64,000 nucleotides of DNA from positions 62,001-126,000 of the forward strand of contig QXWR01000002.1 of assembly GCA_009911065.1 (NCBI GenBank), read 5' to 3'. Both the position numbers and the translations under genes were made by a program. Positions within the stretch are counted from its first letter, which is position 1; every line of letters starts with the position of its first letter. The notes beneath the pieces were generated by a model, which saw only the letters and a list, made by a program, of their open reading frames with translations, was not told the origin of the DNA and ran no database searches. The stretch comes from Clostridiaceae bacterium (GTDB taxonomy: Bacteria > Bacillota > Clostridia > Lachnospirales > Lachnospiraceae). Of this stretch, positions 1 through 9,268 are shown piece by piece.

Positions 1-1103
1 GGTTTTATCGTTGCAAGAACCCCAGCGCTGACAGACAGGACAAAGGGATATGCCAACTGAACCCGGATTCCCTGAAACGTTCCGGTCAATATGCCCATAA
101 GTACAGGAGAGCTTACAAAAACAGCTCCTGCAAACAAAAAAAATACTCGTTCCTTCTGATTGGTCTTCCATCCCCGAACCCAAAACAATCCTGCTGCCAA
201 AATCAAAATCACCAAAGTTAAGGGAGAGAAAAAAGGCGGCTGTCCCAAATAGATTCTCTGTATATCCGTCAAAACCCGGTGCAGGCAGACCTTTAATCCA
301 TCTCTTCCCCAAAAAACCAGCGTATTCAGGTACTCCCCATTTGTATTTGTGACGCTGCGAATCAAATGAGCCAATGCCCCATGTACGGCCAAAATCACCA
401 AAAAGACTGCTGCAAACCAGACCCCTTTCCGAAACCAGCCTTCTGCCTTTGATTCCTCATCCGTCTGTCCGTTCTGATAAGCCAAAAGAAAAGAGAATGC
501 ACTTAAAGCGATAAAAACTGCTGCCATCGCCTGATAGGTTCCCACGGCCCACACACCGCAGATAAGGGAAAAGAGCAGCCATCCCCTGCTTTCTTTCCCA
601 TACACATACCGGCTGACACCGTAAACTGCCAGCACCGACAGATAGATCCCCCAAATAACCTCCAACGCCTGCATCTGAAAATAAAACTGTTCTGCCAGAC
701 AAGGGCAGGTACCATAAATTGCTGAAAATACCGGATAAAAAATCTCATACCGCTTGTCCCCATTACTCCACTGGCTGACTGCAAAATTCACAGTCATACA
801 GATCATTCCAATCAGGAACATGGAAGCCGTCATAATTACCGTCTGAGACAGCTTGTCTGTCCCAAGAAGCTCTTTGGTAAACACCAGTCCAAAACGTCCC
901 AGGCCATACCAGGACCGGAGCATTCCCTTAGAACCAGTGATCATAATCTCCGTATCCACCCCAATATCGGTCCGGAAGGTCAATGCCCCCCAACTGGCAA
1001 AGACCACAAAAGCCGTAAACAGACAAGTTTTCTTATGTTCCAAAGCAAATGTCCAAAATTCCTTTCTCACATCCGACACCTGCTTGATAAACTCAGTCCC
1101 CAT
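1..1103 (-). CDS. GtrII-like membrane glucosyltransferase (partial, C-terminus beyond window)
   Basis: An open frame on the minus strand runs from an ATG at 1103 to the window edge without a stop, giving at least 367 residues (MGTEFIKQV...). It has a short cytoplasmic N-terminus, a first membrane segment near residues 27-42, an extracellular stretch with TDIGVDTE and GSKGMLRSWYGLGRFG, then many hydrophobic segments separated by short loops. This matches the glucosyltransferase GtrII family, multi-membrane enzymes that move a sugar from a polyprenyl carrier onto a surface glycan. The start overlaps the end of the GtrB-like gene by 11 bases, so translation is probably coupled. The family call is from recalled motifs and topology; the sugar and acceptor cannot be read. 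Confidence 0.72.
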   Translation of the reverse strand, partial: MGTEFIKQVSDVRKEFWTFALEHKKTCLFTAFVVFASWGALTFRTDIGVDTEIMITGSKGMLRSWYGLGRFGLVFTKELLGTDKLSQTVIMTASMFLIGMICMTVNFAVSQWSNGDKRYEIFYPVFSAIYGTCPCLAEQFYFQMQALEVIWGIYLSVLAVYGVSRYVYGKESRGWLLFSLICGVWAVGTYQAMAAVFIALSAFSFLLAYQNGQTDEESKAEGWFRKGVWFAAVFLVILAVHGALAHLIRSVTNTNGEYLNTLVFWGRDGLKVCLHRVLTDIQRIYLGQPPFFSPLTLVILILAAGLFWVRGWKTNQKERVFFLFAGAVFVSSPVLMGILTGTFQGIRVQLAYPFVLSVSAGVLATIK

Positions 1104-2094
1104 ATTCTTTTCCTCTCAGTTTCCCTTCTTCTTTTGTCCCCCGGTTCCCATCCGCCTCGGTCTCCCCAATCAGGTAAATGGGACGATGCTTGATTTCCAA
1201 ATAAGCCTTGGCCAGATACCTGCCTATAATTCCCATACACAAAAGCTGAAGTCCCCCTAACATGAGAATAATACAGGCCAGAGACGGCCATCCGCCCACA
1301 GGATCTCCTAAAATCAAAGTCTTGGCAATCACCACCAAAATCATAAAAAATGCCACAAAACAGCACACCAGTCCGATCACTGCGGCAATGGACAAAGGGG
1401 CTGTGGTAAAAGCTACAATCCCTTCCAGAGAATAGAGAAAAAGCTTCCAGAAGGACCACTTGGTCTCCCCTGCCATCCGCTCTACATTTTCAAAAGAAAT
1501 CCATTTGGTCCGAAATCCCACCCAGCCAAAAATTCCCTTGGAAAAACGATTGTATTCTTTGAGAGACAAAACCGCCTCCACCATCTTTCGGTTCATCAGC
1601 CGAAAGTCCCTTGCCCCGTCTACAATATTCACATCCGGAGACACCATATTAATCAGACGATAAAACAATCGGGCAAACATAGAGCGAATCGGCGGCTCTC
1701 CTTTCCGGTCCACTCTTCTGGCGGCAGCGCAGTCGTACTGGCCACTTTCCAGCGCCTCCACCATCTCCGGCAGAAGAGACGGCGGGTCCTGAAGATCTGC
1801 ATCCATCATAGCCACATAATCTCCCGTTGCATGTTCCAGACCAGCATAGATCGCTGCCTCCTTCCCAAAATTCCGGGAAAAAGAGAGATAACGAACCTGC
1901 TTGTCTCGTTCTGCCTCCTTCCGAAGCAGCTCTAACGTCCGGTCTCTGGAACCATCATCCACGAAAAGCAGCTCAAACTGATACTGCTTTAACTGGTCAC
2001 ACACCTTTCGAATTTCCCGAAAAAATCCAGGAAGCGATTCTTCTTCATTATAACAGGGAACAATCACTGTCAATTTTGCCATCGTCTTTTCCAT
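1093..2094 (-). CDS. GtrB/DPM1-like polyprenyl-phosphate glycosyltransferase (GT2)
   Basis: 333 residues. The N-terminal GT-A domain starts with LTVIVPCYNEEESL, has FVDDGS and the metal-binding MDADLQDPP, and ends around residue 225. Two C-terminal membrane helices follow (about 232-258 and 270-295), the usual GtrB/ArnC/DPM1 layout. Such enzymes load a sugar from a nucleotide donor onto polyprenyl phosphate on the inner face of the membrane. The gene directly downstream overlaps it and encodes a GtrII-like membrane transferase that would use the lipid-linked sugar. An internal start (MAKLTVIV) four codons in is preceded by GGAAAAG and is equally plausible. The family is secure; the sugar is not determined. 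Confidence 0.88.
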   Translation of the reverse strand: MEKTMAKLTVIVPCYNEEESLPGFFREIRKVCDQLKQYQFELLFVDDGSRDRTLELLRKEAERDKQVRYLSFSRNFGKEAAIYAGLEHATGDYVAMMDADLQDPPSLLPEMVEALESGQYDCAAARRVDRKGEPPIRSMFARLFYRLINMVSPDVNIVDGARDFRLMNRKMVEAVLSLKEYNRFSKGIFGWVGFRTKWISFENVERMAGETKWSFWKLFLYSLEGIVAFTTAPLSIAAVIGLVCCFVAFFMILVVIAKTLILGDPVGGWPSLACIILMLGGLQLLCMGIIGRYLAKAYLEIKHRPIYLIGETEADGNRGTKEEGKLRGKEYGD

Positions 2095-2124
2095 ATTCTT
2101 TGGTTCCTTTTCTTTTTATTCTGC

Positions 2125-2244
2125 CATATTCGATATTTGATATTTCATATTTTATATTCCATGATTCATGTTCGATTTTGATTTTGATTTCGATTTCTAT
2201 TTCTGCATCTGCATCTACATCTGCATCTACATCTACATCTGCAA
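2125..2244. repeat. Degenerate 6-bp microsatellite upstream of gtrB
   Basis: The non-coding stretch holds a run of six-base units that drift from GATTTT and GATTTC through TATTTC to TGCATC and TACATC, about 12 units in 2174-2244. A looser ATATTT-rich version lies upstream at about 2128-2170. On the minus strand it would encode an acidic D/V/A then E/I/K repeat, which looks like a translation of a simple repeat and not like a protein. It sits between the gtrB start and the divergent padR promoter, where unit number could affect gtr expression. Confidence 0.75.
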
Positions 2245-2318
2245 GCAAATTCCCTCTAACTATAAAACAAAAACCTCCTTTATTCAAGTTCAATATTTCA
2301 CGAATTTCAACATTTCCA

Positions 2319-2377
2319 TTGACATACCTTGATAATCTATGTATAATATCTTTTACATACATAGATTATCAAGGTAT
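2319..2377 (+). promoter_or_regulatory. padR promoter covered by a perfect 21-bp inverted repeat
   Basis: TTGACA at 2319-2324 and TATAAT at 2342-2347 are 17 bases apart. A perfect 21-base inverted repeat has arms at 2324-2344 and 2357-2377, separated by 12 bases, so the left arm fills the spacer and enters the -10 box. The ribosome site AAGGAG follows at 2381 and the padR ATG at 2393. PadR proteins usually repress their own operon by binding such palindromes, so this is inferred to be the PadR operator. Confidence 0.85.
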
Positions 2378-2392
2378 TGAAAGGAGACTTTT

Positions 2393-2731
2393 ATGGACAA
2401 ACGTTACATGGCTCTTGGAACCTCCATGCTGGTGCTGCGCCTGCTAAAACAGCAATGTATGTATGGCTATCAGATTATCCGAGAGCTGGAACAACAAAGT
2501 CAGATGGTATTCCGGCTGCAGGAAGGAACGTTGTATCCGGTGCTTCACAGCTTAGAACAGCAGGGCGCTGTCACCAGCTTTCAAAAAACCGCGGAAAACG
2601 GAAGAATGCGAAAATACTATCAGATCACTCCAGATGGTCAGAAGCTTCTGGAAGAAAAGAATCAGGAATGGAAAACCTATGAAAAAGCCGTGAATCAGGT
2701 AATGGGAGGTGTTCTCTTTGGCCAATTATAA
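2393..2731 (+). CDS. PadR family transcriptional regulator
   Basis: 112 residues with the PadR winged-helix signature: an N-terminal LVLRLLKQQCMYGYQI helix, the EGTLYPVLHSLEQQG recognition region and a wing with RKYYQITPDGQ, then a short C-terminal helix. This is the short PadR subfamily, which typically lies next to a membrane protein it controls. The ATG at 2393 has AAGGAG six bases upstream. The 3' end overlaps the next gene by 14 bases when that gene starts at its TTG. A long perfect palindrome over the promoter suggests autorepression. The ligand is unknown. Confidence 0.93.
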   Translation: MDKRYMALGTSMLVLRLLKQQCMYGYQIIRELEQQSQMVFRLQEGTLYPVLHSLEQQGAVTSFQKTAENGRMRKYYQITPDGQKLLEEKNQEWKTYEKAVNQVMGGVLFGQL

Positions 2732-4274
2732 AAAAGATTTTCTTGATACAGTGACCCAACAGATTTCCTGCAAACCCTTCCGAAGCATTCTTGAAAAAGA
2801 ACTGGAAGATCATATTGAAGACCGGATGGATGACTATATGGCAGAGGGCCTTTCTTCCAATCAGGCAGAAGAACAGGCGGTAAAAGGAATGGGCGATCCA
2901 GTTGCCATTGGAACCCAATTAAACACCATACATCAAGTCCAAAGAACCCCTGCCCTCACGGTCTCTGCCCTTTTGTTATTGACCCTTGGCTTTGGTTTGT
3001 CCCTGTATTTCCAATGGACTCCGGAACAGTCTGCCAATGGCTTTCTCTATTATCTGCCTGGGCTGATGGTTCTGGTTGGGGTGGTGTGGAAAGGTTATCC
3101 TTTTACCGTCCGGTATGCACACCTTCTCCTTCCCTTATCTGGAGTCTGTCTGGCGATTCATATTTTACTGTCCATCCTCTGCCGCTTTTCCATCTTGCAA
3201 GTGGGAGCCATTGTGTGGAGAATGAATTATTTTGCCGTTTTGCTCCTTTGCCCGGTTTTGATTCTGCTCACCTGGCATCTGCAGAGAAAAGGAAGCAAAC
3301 CCCTTCTTTTGACTCTGATGCTGTGCGGCATAGGAGTCTTATGCTTTACAACCTCTGGCTTTACGCTGGGAGCGGATGGCAGCCCTGCCTCCCTGATTTT
3401 TGCCGCCTCCACAATCATAACTCTTCTGGCTATGATTCACCGGGACTGTTTTTCCTTTCCTGGCATGGATTCTTCCCAATGCAGACCTTACCGGAAACGG
3501 CTGTATCTTCTTGTTTTGGCCTGTCTGCCCCTGATTGGGTGTTTGTTTATCGCCTCCCCCTACCAGAGAACCATGTTCCGGGAATTTACCAATCCAGATG
3601 CCCACATCCGCTCCACCTGGGACGACACCTACAACAGCGCCTTAATCCGCCAGCTTTTATCCCGCACCCCTCTCACCAAAGGCCTTTCCTTAACCCCGGA
3701 AGAAATGATGGATTACGGAACCGGGGCCTGGTATTTCGCCCGAAAAAATCCCTTGCAGGTCGGCGTTTACGCCATCTGCTCCACCGAAGAAGAGGAAAAA
3801 GAATTTGATGAAACGATACAGAAAATTCGGGACGCTGGAGGCCATCCCCGCTACATCCATTACAATGCCTCCAATGTAACTTTGTGGGATATTCTGCCTC
3901 AGCACGCCCACAACAACTACCTGATTGCCCTGACCAGCCTGATGTTCGGACGCATAGCAGGCGCTGTCCTTGTGGCCGCCATCACTGGATTTTACCTGCT
4001 TTTGTTCTCCTGCATTCAGAAAATTCAGGGAAAACTTGCCTTTGCTTTGTCCTTTAGCTGCGGACTTTGCCTTCTGTTTCAGACCATTCTCTACACATTA
4101 GGCAACCTGGGATTCCAGTATGGTCCCTTCACCATCCTGCCGCTTCTGTCCGAAGGCCGCATGAGCATCCTGTTAAACATGACCTTTCTTGGGTTAATTC
4201 TCTCCGCCTATCGCTATGACCGGATTCCTCTGGAATCGACTGGCCTAAAGCAGCCGAAAAAAGAAGCCGTGTAG
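2718..4274 (+). CDS. Membrane protein: permease-prefix domain fused to an FtsW/RodA/SpoVE-like domain
   Basis: 518 residues. The start is chosen as TTG at 2718 because GGAGGT at 2705-2710 sits seven bases upstream; the GTG at 2709 would overlap that site. Residues about 1-70 are a soluble helical domain (ELEDHIEDRMDDYM, AEEQAVKGMGDP) like the domain found on membrane proteins paired with PadR. It is followed by about ten membrane helices. The C-terminal part (QHAHNNYLIALTSLMFG, then LGNLGFQYGPFTILPLLSEG) resembles the conserved end of FtsW/RodA polymerases, where the last motif is normally LPFISYGG. The catalytic loop is degenerate, so glycan polymerase activity is doubtful. It is co-transcribed with padR. 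Confidence 0.68.
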   Translation: MANYKKDFLDTVTQQISCKPFRSILEKELEDHIEDRMDDYMAEGLSSNQAEEQAVKGMGDPVAIGTQLNTIHQVQRTPALTVSALLLLTLGFGLSLYFQWTPEQSANGFLYYLPGLMVLVGVVWKGYPFTVRYAHLLLPLSGVCLAIHILLSILCRFSILQVGAIVWRMNYFAVLLLCPVLILLTWHLQRKGSKPLLLTLMLCGIGVLCFTTSGFTLGADGSPASLIFAASTIITLLAMIHRDCFSFPGMDSSQCRPYRKRLYLLVLACLPLIGCLFIASPYQRTMFREFTNPDAHIRSTWDDTYNSALIRQLLSRTPLTKGLSLTPEEMMDYGTGAWYFARKNPLQVGVYAICSTEEEEKEFDETIQKIRDAGGHPRYIHYNASNVTLWDILPQHAHNNYLIALTSLMFGRIAGAVLVAAITGFYLLLFSCIQKIQGKLAFALSFSCGLCLLFQTILYTLGNLGFQYGPFTILPLLSEGRMSILLNMTFLGLILSAYRYDRIPLESTGLKQPKKEAV

Positions 4275-4309
4275 CCATATCCTAACGTTAAGGGAAAGAA
4301 AAACATCCG

Positions 4310-4348
4310 CAAAAAAATGAGAGAATGTGTTCCGGCACATTCTCTCAT
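4310..4348 (-). terminator. Intrinsic terminator of glgP
   Basis: A perfect 13-base stem (4317-4329 with 4336-4348) and a six-base loop are followed on the minus strand by seven Ts (4316-4310), directly after the glgP stop. On the plus strand it lies after the FtsW-like gene but has only a weak T-rich tail there. The stem motif GAGAGAATG recurs in other terminators of this window. Confidence 0.88.
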
Positions 4349-4386
4349 TCTTCTCCTGCTGCTTTTTTGCACTGCTTACAAACTTC

Positions 4387-6642
4387 TTAACTTAACTTCC
4401 AAATATCCCGATTATACTCTTCAATGGTCCGGTCCGAAGAGAAAAATCCTGCTTTGCTAATATTCACCAGCATCTTTTTCGCCCATTCCATCCGGTTCTC
4501 ATAATCTTTATATGCCTGCTCTCTGACCCTCACATAATCCTCATAATCCAGAAGGGTCATAAACCAGTCTTTCTTCAGCAGTTCATCATACAGCCGCTGC
4601 AGATTTTCCTTACAGCCAATTTCCATCAGTTCTTCACCCACAATAAAATCCACTGCCTCTTTGATGTCTTCATTGGACTCATAATATTCTTTTGACACAT
4701 AATCTGCATCCTTATAGTGCTGAATTACCGTCTCGCTGGATTCTCCGAAAATATAGATATTTTCTTTGCCCACCAAATCCGCAATCTCCACATTGGCCCC
4801 ATCCATGGTGCCTAAGGTCACAGCTCCGTTTAACATAAACTTCATATTCCCTGTGCCGCTTGCCTCCTTGGAAGCCAGAGAAATCTGCTGGGAAATATCA
4901 CAGGCAGGAATCAGCTTCTCTGCTTTTGTCACATTATAATTCTCCACCATGACCACCTTCAAATAAGGACTGACCTTGGGATCTTGATTCACCAGCTTCG
5001 CCAGACAGAGAATCAAATGAATAATATCTTTGGCAATCACATAAGCTGGCGCTGCCTTTGCCCCGAAAATCACCGTGACAGGCGTGGTGGGAATCTTCCC
5101 TCTCTTGATCTCCAAATACTTGTGAATCACATACAGCGCATTCATCTGCTGTCTCTTGTACTCATGAAGTCTCTTGATCTGAATGTCAAAGATGGAATTT
5201 TCATCCACATCAATCCCTTCCGTTTCCTTGAGATAATGCTTTAAAGCCACCTTATTTTGATGTTTAATGTCCAAAAGCTCCTTCAAAGAAGCCTCATCGG
5301 CAAATTCACCTAGTTTCTCCAAAAGATTCACATCTTTTTTGTATTCCGCTCCGATTTTTCCAGTAATAAAATCTGCCAGAGGATGATTGCAGTGGAGCAG
5401 CCACCGACGGAACGTAATTCCGTTGGTCTTATTGTTGAATTTCTCCGGATACAGCTCATAGAAATCCTTTAACTCTGTGCTCTTTAAAATCTCTGTGTGA
5501 AGATAAGCCACTCCATTGACGCTGAAACCATAATGAATGTCCATATGAGCCATGTGTACCAAATCTTCATGGTCAATAATCGCCACTTCTGGTTTTTCAA
5601 ACTTCCGGCGAATCCGGGCATCCAAAATCTCAATAATCGGCACCAGCTGAGGCACTACCTCCTTTAAATAGGAAACGGGCCATTTCTCCAAAGCCTCCGC
5701 CAGAATCGTATGGTTGGTGTAGGCACAGGTTTTCTTTACAATCTCCACCGCCTCGTCAAAATCAATTCCCCGCAGCGTCAGAAGACGTATCAACTCTGGA
5801 ATCACCATAGACGGGTGGGTATCATTGATCTGAATTACCGCGTAATCTGGCAAATCGTGAAGGGTACACCCTTTTTTCTCGCACTCATCCAAAATCAGCT
5901 GCGCTCCGTTGCTGACCATAAAATACTGCTGATAAATCCGAAGCTTCCGCCCCTTATCATCACTGTCATCCGGATAGAGGAACAAGGTCAGATTTTTGGC
6001 AATGTCCTCTTTGTCAAAAGAAATTCCCTCTTTCACAATCCCCTCATCCACGGTCTCCACATCAAACAGATGAAGCCAGTCAGTCCGGTTCCGGTATCCA
6101 GTCACAGCAATATCATACAATCTGGAATGAACGGTCAGGTTCCCAAACTCCACGGAATAAGAAACTTCCCTGGGAATCAGCCAGCTTTTCTCTTCAATCC
6201 ATGGATTGGGGGTCTCTTTTTGCAATTCATTCTCAAATTCCTGCTTGAACAGTCCAAAATGGTAGTTAAGCCCAATTCCAGCCCCATTCAGCCCCAGTCC
6301 TGCCATGGAATCCAGAAAACACGCTGCCAAACGTCCCAGTCCGCCATTGCCAAGGGACGGTTCCGGCTCAGCCTCCTCAATCTGGCTTAAATCCTTACCG
6401 GCAGCAGCCAGCACATCTCTCGCCTCATCATACCATCCCAGGTTAATCAGGTTATTTGACAAAAGCTTTCCAATCAAAAACTCTGCCGAAATGTAATAGA
6501 TTTTCTTTTTTCCTTCATTGCTCTCCCGCTTTAATGCCTCTTTCTGCACTATAGAAAGCAAAGCCTGATACAGCTCGCGATCACTGCACTCTTTTATCTC
6601 CCTGCCGCACTGGCTTCTCAATTTCTCTGCAAGACTTTCCAT
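4387..6642 (-). CDS. glgP: Glycogen/starch/alpha-glucan phosphorylase
   Basis: 751 residues, the compact bacterial form. It releases glucose-1-phosphate from alpha-1,4-glucans with phosphate, using PLP. The N-terminal half has [11 protein letters not shown] and [17 protein letters not shown], and the C-terminal half has [13 protein letters not shown] and the PLP site [14 protein letters not shown], in which the lysine of NMK carries PLP, followed by [10 protein letters not shown]. The ATG at 6642 has AAGGAGGAG just upstream. The galactokinase gene lies 51 bases upstream on the same strand, so both may be one transcript that feeds galactose and stored glucan into glycolysis. A strong terminator follows the stop. 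Confidence 0.97.
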   Translation of the reverse strand: MESLAEKLRSQCGREIKECSDRELYQALLSIVQKEALKRESNEGKKKIYYISAEFLIGKLLSNNLINLGWYDEARDVLAAAGKDLSQIEEAEPEPSLGNGGLGRLAACFLDSMAGLGLNGAGIGLNYHFGLFKQEFENELQKETPNPWIEEKSWLIPREVSYSVEFGNLTVHSRLYDIAVTGYRNRTDWLHLFDVETVDEGIVKEGISFDKEDIAKNLTLFLYPDDSDDKGRKLRIYQQYFMVSNGAQLILDECEKKGCTLHDLPDYAVIQINDTHPSMVIPELIRLLTLRGIDFDEAVEIVKKTCAYTNHTILAEALEKWPVSYLKEVVPQLVPIIEILDARIRRKFEKPEVAIIDHEDLVHMAHMDIHYGFSVNGVAYLHTEILKSTELKDFYELYPEKFNNKTNGITFRRWLLHCNHPLADFITGKIGAEYKKDVNLLEKLGEFADEASLKELLDIKHQNKVALKHYLKETEGIDVDENSIFDIQIKRLHEYKRQQMNALYVIHKYLEIKRGKIPTTPVTVIFGAKAAPAYVIAKDIIHLILCLAKLVNQDPKVSPYLKVVMVENYNVTKAEKLIPACDISQQISLASKEASGTGNMKFMLNGAVTLGTMDGANVEIADLVGKENIYIFGESSETVIQHYKDADYVSKEYYESNEDIKEAVDFIVGEELMEIGCKENLQRLYDELLKKDWFMTLLDYEDYVRVREQAYKDYENRMEWAKKMLVNISKAGFFSSDRTIEEYNRDIWKLS

Positions 6643-6693
6643 TGCTCCTCCTTGTTACAACTGCTTTTCTGATTTATTTTATTCCCGCAAAAA

Positions 6694-7983
6694 TCAAATC
6701 ACTTCATTTACACAGATCGCTCCATAAGGACGGATGGTCATACGGTACACACATCCCTCTCCCAGGGCTTCTTCCATATAAGCCGTATACTCCTCCACCA
6801 AGTCATTGGGAATCATGGCCATAATCACGCCGGCAAAACCGCCCCCATGAATCCGGCATGCGCCTCTCTTTTTCTCTGCAAGAAACAGCTCTGTTAGCGC
6901 CAGGGCAACGGTGATTCCCTGTTCCTGGTAAGCTGCATTGGTAAAACAGTTCTGAAGCCACTTCCAGGAAGAGTTGCCGGAAGCAGTAATTCCATCCAGA
7001 AAATCCTGGAACCGGCCTTCTTTCAGGGCCGCAACCTCTGCTTCCACCCGCTCATTCTCCTCAAAGAAATGCAAAGCACGCATCACGGAACGATCTCCTG
7101 CAAACTCCCGGACCCCTTTGAGATTTTTGATCACCTGCTCTTTGGTAATCTCTGCACAGACTTCTTTTCCAAAATATTCTGCCACCTTTTTCATCTCGTT
7201 AGGTACAGAAGAATAGTCTGCGCTTAAATCCGCATGGCCTTTGCCGGTCTGCACGATCATCAGGCTGTGATTCATAGATGCAAAATCAAAATCAATCTTT
7301 TCCACCACAGGAGCTGCCGGATCTTTAAAATCAATGGTAATCAATCCCCCTACGGCACATGCCATCTGATCCAAAAGCCCGGACCCTTTGTCCCAGTACA
7401 CATTTTCCGCATATTTTCCCACATGGGCATATGCCACTGTATCCATACGTCCTTCGTTGAAAAACGTATTGATCATCGAGCACAAAAGCATTTCAAAAGC
7501 CGCTGAAGAGCTGACCCCTGCAGAGCTGATTACATTGCTGGTAATATAGGCGTCAAAACCGCCGATCTCATATCCAAATTCCTTAAAGCCCTGCAAAAGT
7601 CCTCTCACCAGATCTTCGGTTCCGGCTTTTCTCTCACTAGGCTCTAAGTCTTCCAGATCAATGGTAAACTTCTGATTAAACGTCTCGCTGACCAGGTTCA
7701 CTTTAGAAGAATCATTTTTGGCCGCAATTCCCACACAATCCAAATTGATACTACCTGCCAGCACCTTTCCATGATTGTGGTCAGTATGATTGCCGCTGAT
7801 CTCAGTTCTGCCTGGAGCGCTGAACATGAAAATATCCTTATCCCCGTAGGTATTTTTAAATTTCTCTATCATATCCCGGTAGCGGCCTGCATTTTCCTCT
7901 GCCTGCTCCCTGCCATAAAGCTCCTCCATCCGTTTTCTGGCCTTCTCACTGTCCAATAAACTCAATGTCTCTTCTGCTCTCAT
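6694..7983 (-). CDS. galK: Galactokinase
   Basis: 429 residues from the ATG at 7983, chosen because GGAAAGGAGAAGA precedes it; an upstream in-frame ATG at 8028 lacks such a site. The GHMP-kinase fold is clear: the galactokinase signature near the N-terminus (SAPGRTEISGNHTDHNHG) and the ATP loop SSAGVSSSAAFEML, plus RIHGGGFAGVIMA near the C-terminus. It phosphorylates galactose at C1, the first Leloir step. The clostridial variant has SGNHTDH where Escherichia has GEHTDY. No galT or galE is adjacent. It probably shares a transcript with glgP. Confidence 0.93.
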   Translation of the reverse strand: MRAEETLSLLDSEKARKRMEELYGREQAEENAGRYRDMIEKFKNTYGDKDIFMFSAPGRTEISGNHTDHNHGKVLAGSINLDCVGIAAKNDSSKVNLVSETFNQKFTIDLEDLEPSERKAGTEDLVRGLLQGFKEFGYEIGGFDAYITSNVISSAGVSSSAAFEMLLCSMINTFFNEGRMDTVAYAHVGKYAENVYWDKGSGLLDQMACAVGGLITIDFKDPAAPVVEKIDFDFASMNHSLMIVQTGKGHADLSADYSSVPNEMKKVAEYFGKEVCAEITKEQVIKNLKGVREFAGDRSVMRALHFFEENERVEAEVAALKEGRFQDFLDGITASGNSSWKWLQNCFTNAAYQEQGITVALALTELFLAEKKRGACRIHGGGFAGVIMAMIPNDLVEEYTAYMEEALGEGCVYRMTIRPYGAICVNEVI

Positions 7984-8116
7984 TCTTCTCCTTTCCGCGT
8001 CCTGATGTTCTTCCTGCCCCTTTTTCACTCTATGAAACTTCTTCTTGCAAAAACTTCTGCAAAAAGCATCGGATGTCCATTCAGGCCCCGCCTCAGCTTT
8101 TGCCGCTGTCGTGAAA

Positions 8117-8146
8117 AGTATAGCATATTTGAGGGGATTTATACAA
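8117..8146 (-). promoter_or_regulatory. Candidate galK promoter
   Basis: On the minus strand TTGTAT (8146-8141) and TATACT (8122-8117) are separated by 18 bases and point to galK. The TATACT box is good and the -35 box fair. No clear operator is visible. Confidence 0.5.
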
Positions 8147-8197
8147 TACCAACTTCCATTGTTTTCCGGATTCTCCTGTTTTCACCAAAGAAAGTGG

Positions 8198-8226
8198 TTG
8201 ATTTTTGGGAAAAATATAGCTACAAT
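8198..8226 (+). promoter_or_regulatory. Candidate promoter of the GT2 gene at 8279
   Basis: TTGATT at 8198-8203 and TACAAT at 8221-8226 are 17 bases apart. A small hairpin (TTGTCT, CATT, AGACAA) follows in the leader at about 8237-8252, and AAGGAGG lies upstream of the GTG start. Confidence 0.5.
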
Positions 8227-8278
8227 AACTTTGGACTTGTCTCATTAGACAAATCCGTATGGAAAGGAGGGCAGCATT

Positions 8279-9217
8279 GTGGATAAAATTGCTGTATTGA
8301 TCCCCTGTTACAACGAAAGCGCCACCATAGAAAAAGTGGTGCTGGACTGGAAGAAAGAACTGCCGGAAGCGGTCATTTATGTATATGACAACAATTCCAC
8401 CGATGGTTCCGACAAGCTGGCCAAAAAAGCGGGCGCTGTTGTAAGATACGAATACCAACAGGGAAAAGGCAACGTAGTAAGAAGAATGTTCCGGGATATT
8501 GATGCAGAGTGTTATATTATGATTGACGGTGATGACACCTATCCGGCAGAAGCAGGCAAAAGCATGGCCCAGGAGGTTTTGGAGCATCACGCAGATATGG
8601 TGGTGGGAGACCGTTTGTCCTCCACCTATTTTACGGAAAATAAGCGCCGGTTCCATAATTTTGGCAACTCATTGGTGCGTGCTTGTATTAACCGCCTGTT
8701 TTACAGTGAAATTCAGGATATTATGACTGGTTATCGGGCGTTCAGCTATCAGTTTGTCAAAACTTTTCCGGTTCTTTCCAGAGGTTTTGAGATTGAAACC
8801 GAAATGTCCATTCATGCGGTAGACAAAAATATGTATATCAAAAACCAGGTGGTGGATTACCGGGACCGTCCCGATGGAAGCGAATCCAAACTGAACACCA
8901 TTCCCGACGGAATCCGGGTATTAAAAACAATTTTCACCCTGTACAAGGACTACAAGCCCTTACAGTTTTTCGGATGGATCGCAGGATTTTTGTTTCTGCT
9001 GGCCTTTATTTTCTTTGTCCCCATTATGGCACAGTTTGTAAAGACCGGTCTGGTTCCCCAGTTCCCCACTTTGATTGTGTGCGGATTCTGTGTCATTGCT
9101 TCCCTTCTCTCCCTGTTTTCCGGAATGATCTTACAGACCATCATTCAAAAAAACAAGCAGGAGTTTGAGTTCCGTTTACACATGGTCAATGAAGATTACA
9201 AACGGAAAACGGTCTGA
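8279..9217 (+). CDS. Membrane-anchored family 2 glycosyltransferase
   Basis: 312 residues from a GTG with AAGGAGG upstream. The GT-A domain has IAVLIPCYNE, YVYDNNSTDGS and the metal-binding IDGDDTYP. Two C-terminal membrane helices (about 232-255 and 265-288) end in a basic tail. This is the DPM/GtrB-like group that transfers a sugar to polyprenyl phosphate or a membrane lipid. It stands alone, with its own promoter and a terminator after the stop, convergent to the two-component operon. The acceptor and sugar cannot be deduced. Confidence 0.85.
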   Translation: MDKIAVLIPCYNESATIEKVVLDWKKELPEAVIYVYDNNSTDGSDKLAKKAGAVVRYEYQQGKGNVVRRMFRDIDAECYIMIDGDDTYPAEAGKSMAQEVLEHHADMVVGDRLSSTYFTENKRRFHNFGNSLVRACINRLFYSEIQDIMTGYRAFSYQFVKTFPVLSRGFEIETEMSIHAVDKNMYIKNQVVDYRDRPDGSESKLNTIPDGIRVLKTIFTLYKDYKPLQFFGWIAGFLFLLAFIFFVPIMAQFVKTGLVPQFPTLIVCGFCVIASLLSLFSGMILQTIIQKNKQEFEFRLHMVNEDYKRKTV

Positions 9218-9233
9218 AAAATGGTTGAAACAT

Positions 9234-9268
9234 GAGAGAACGTTACCAGATGCGTTCTCTCTTCTTTC
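9234..9268 (+). terminator. Intrinsic terminator after the GT2 gene
   Basis: A nine-base stem GAGAGAACG (9234-9242) pairs with CGTTCTCTC (9253-9261) and is followed by a T-rich tail. It lies between convergent genes and shares its stem motif with the terminators at 4317 and 38618. Confidence 0.75.

Noticed and set aside
853..1260. Plus-strand open frame of 135 residues
   Set aside because: It lies opposite the GtrII-like and GtrB-like genes, has no ribosome site and no domain; it is a shadow frame.
2048..2362. 104-residue frame with acidic D/V/A repeats
   Set aside because: It is the translation of the hexanucleotide microsatellite and overlaps the padR promoter; no start signal.
5710..6390. 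226-residue plus-strand frame inside glgP
   Set aside because: Antisense to a fully conserved phosphorylase; composition is unlike a protein.
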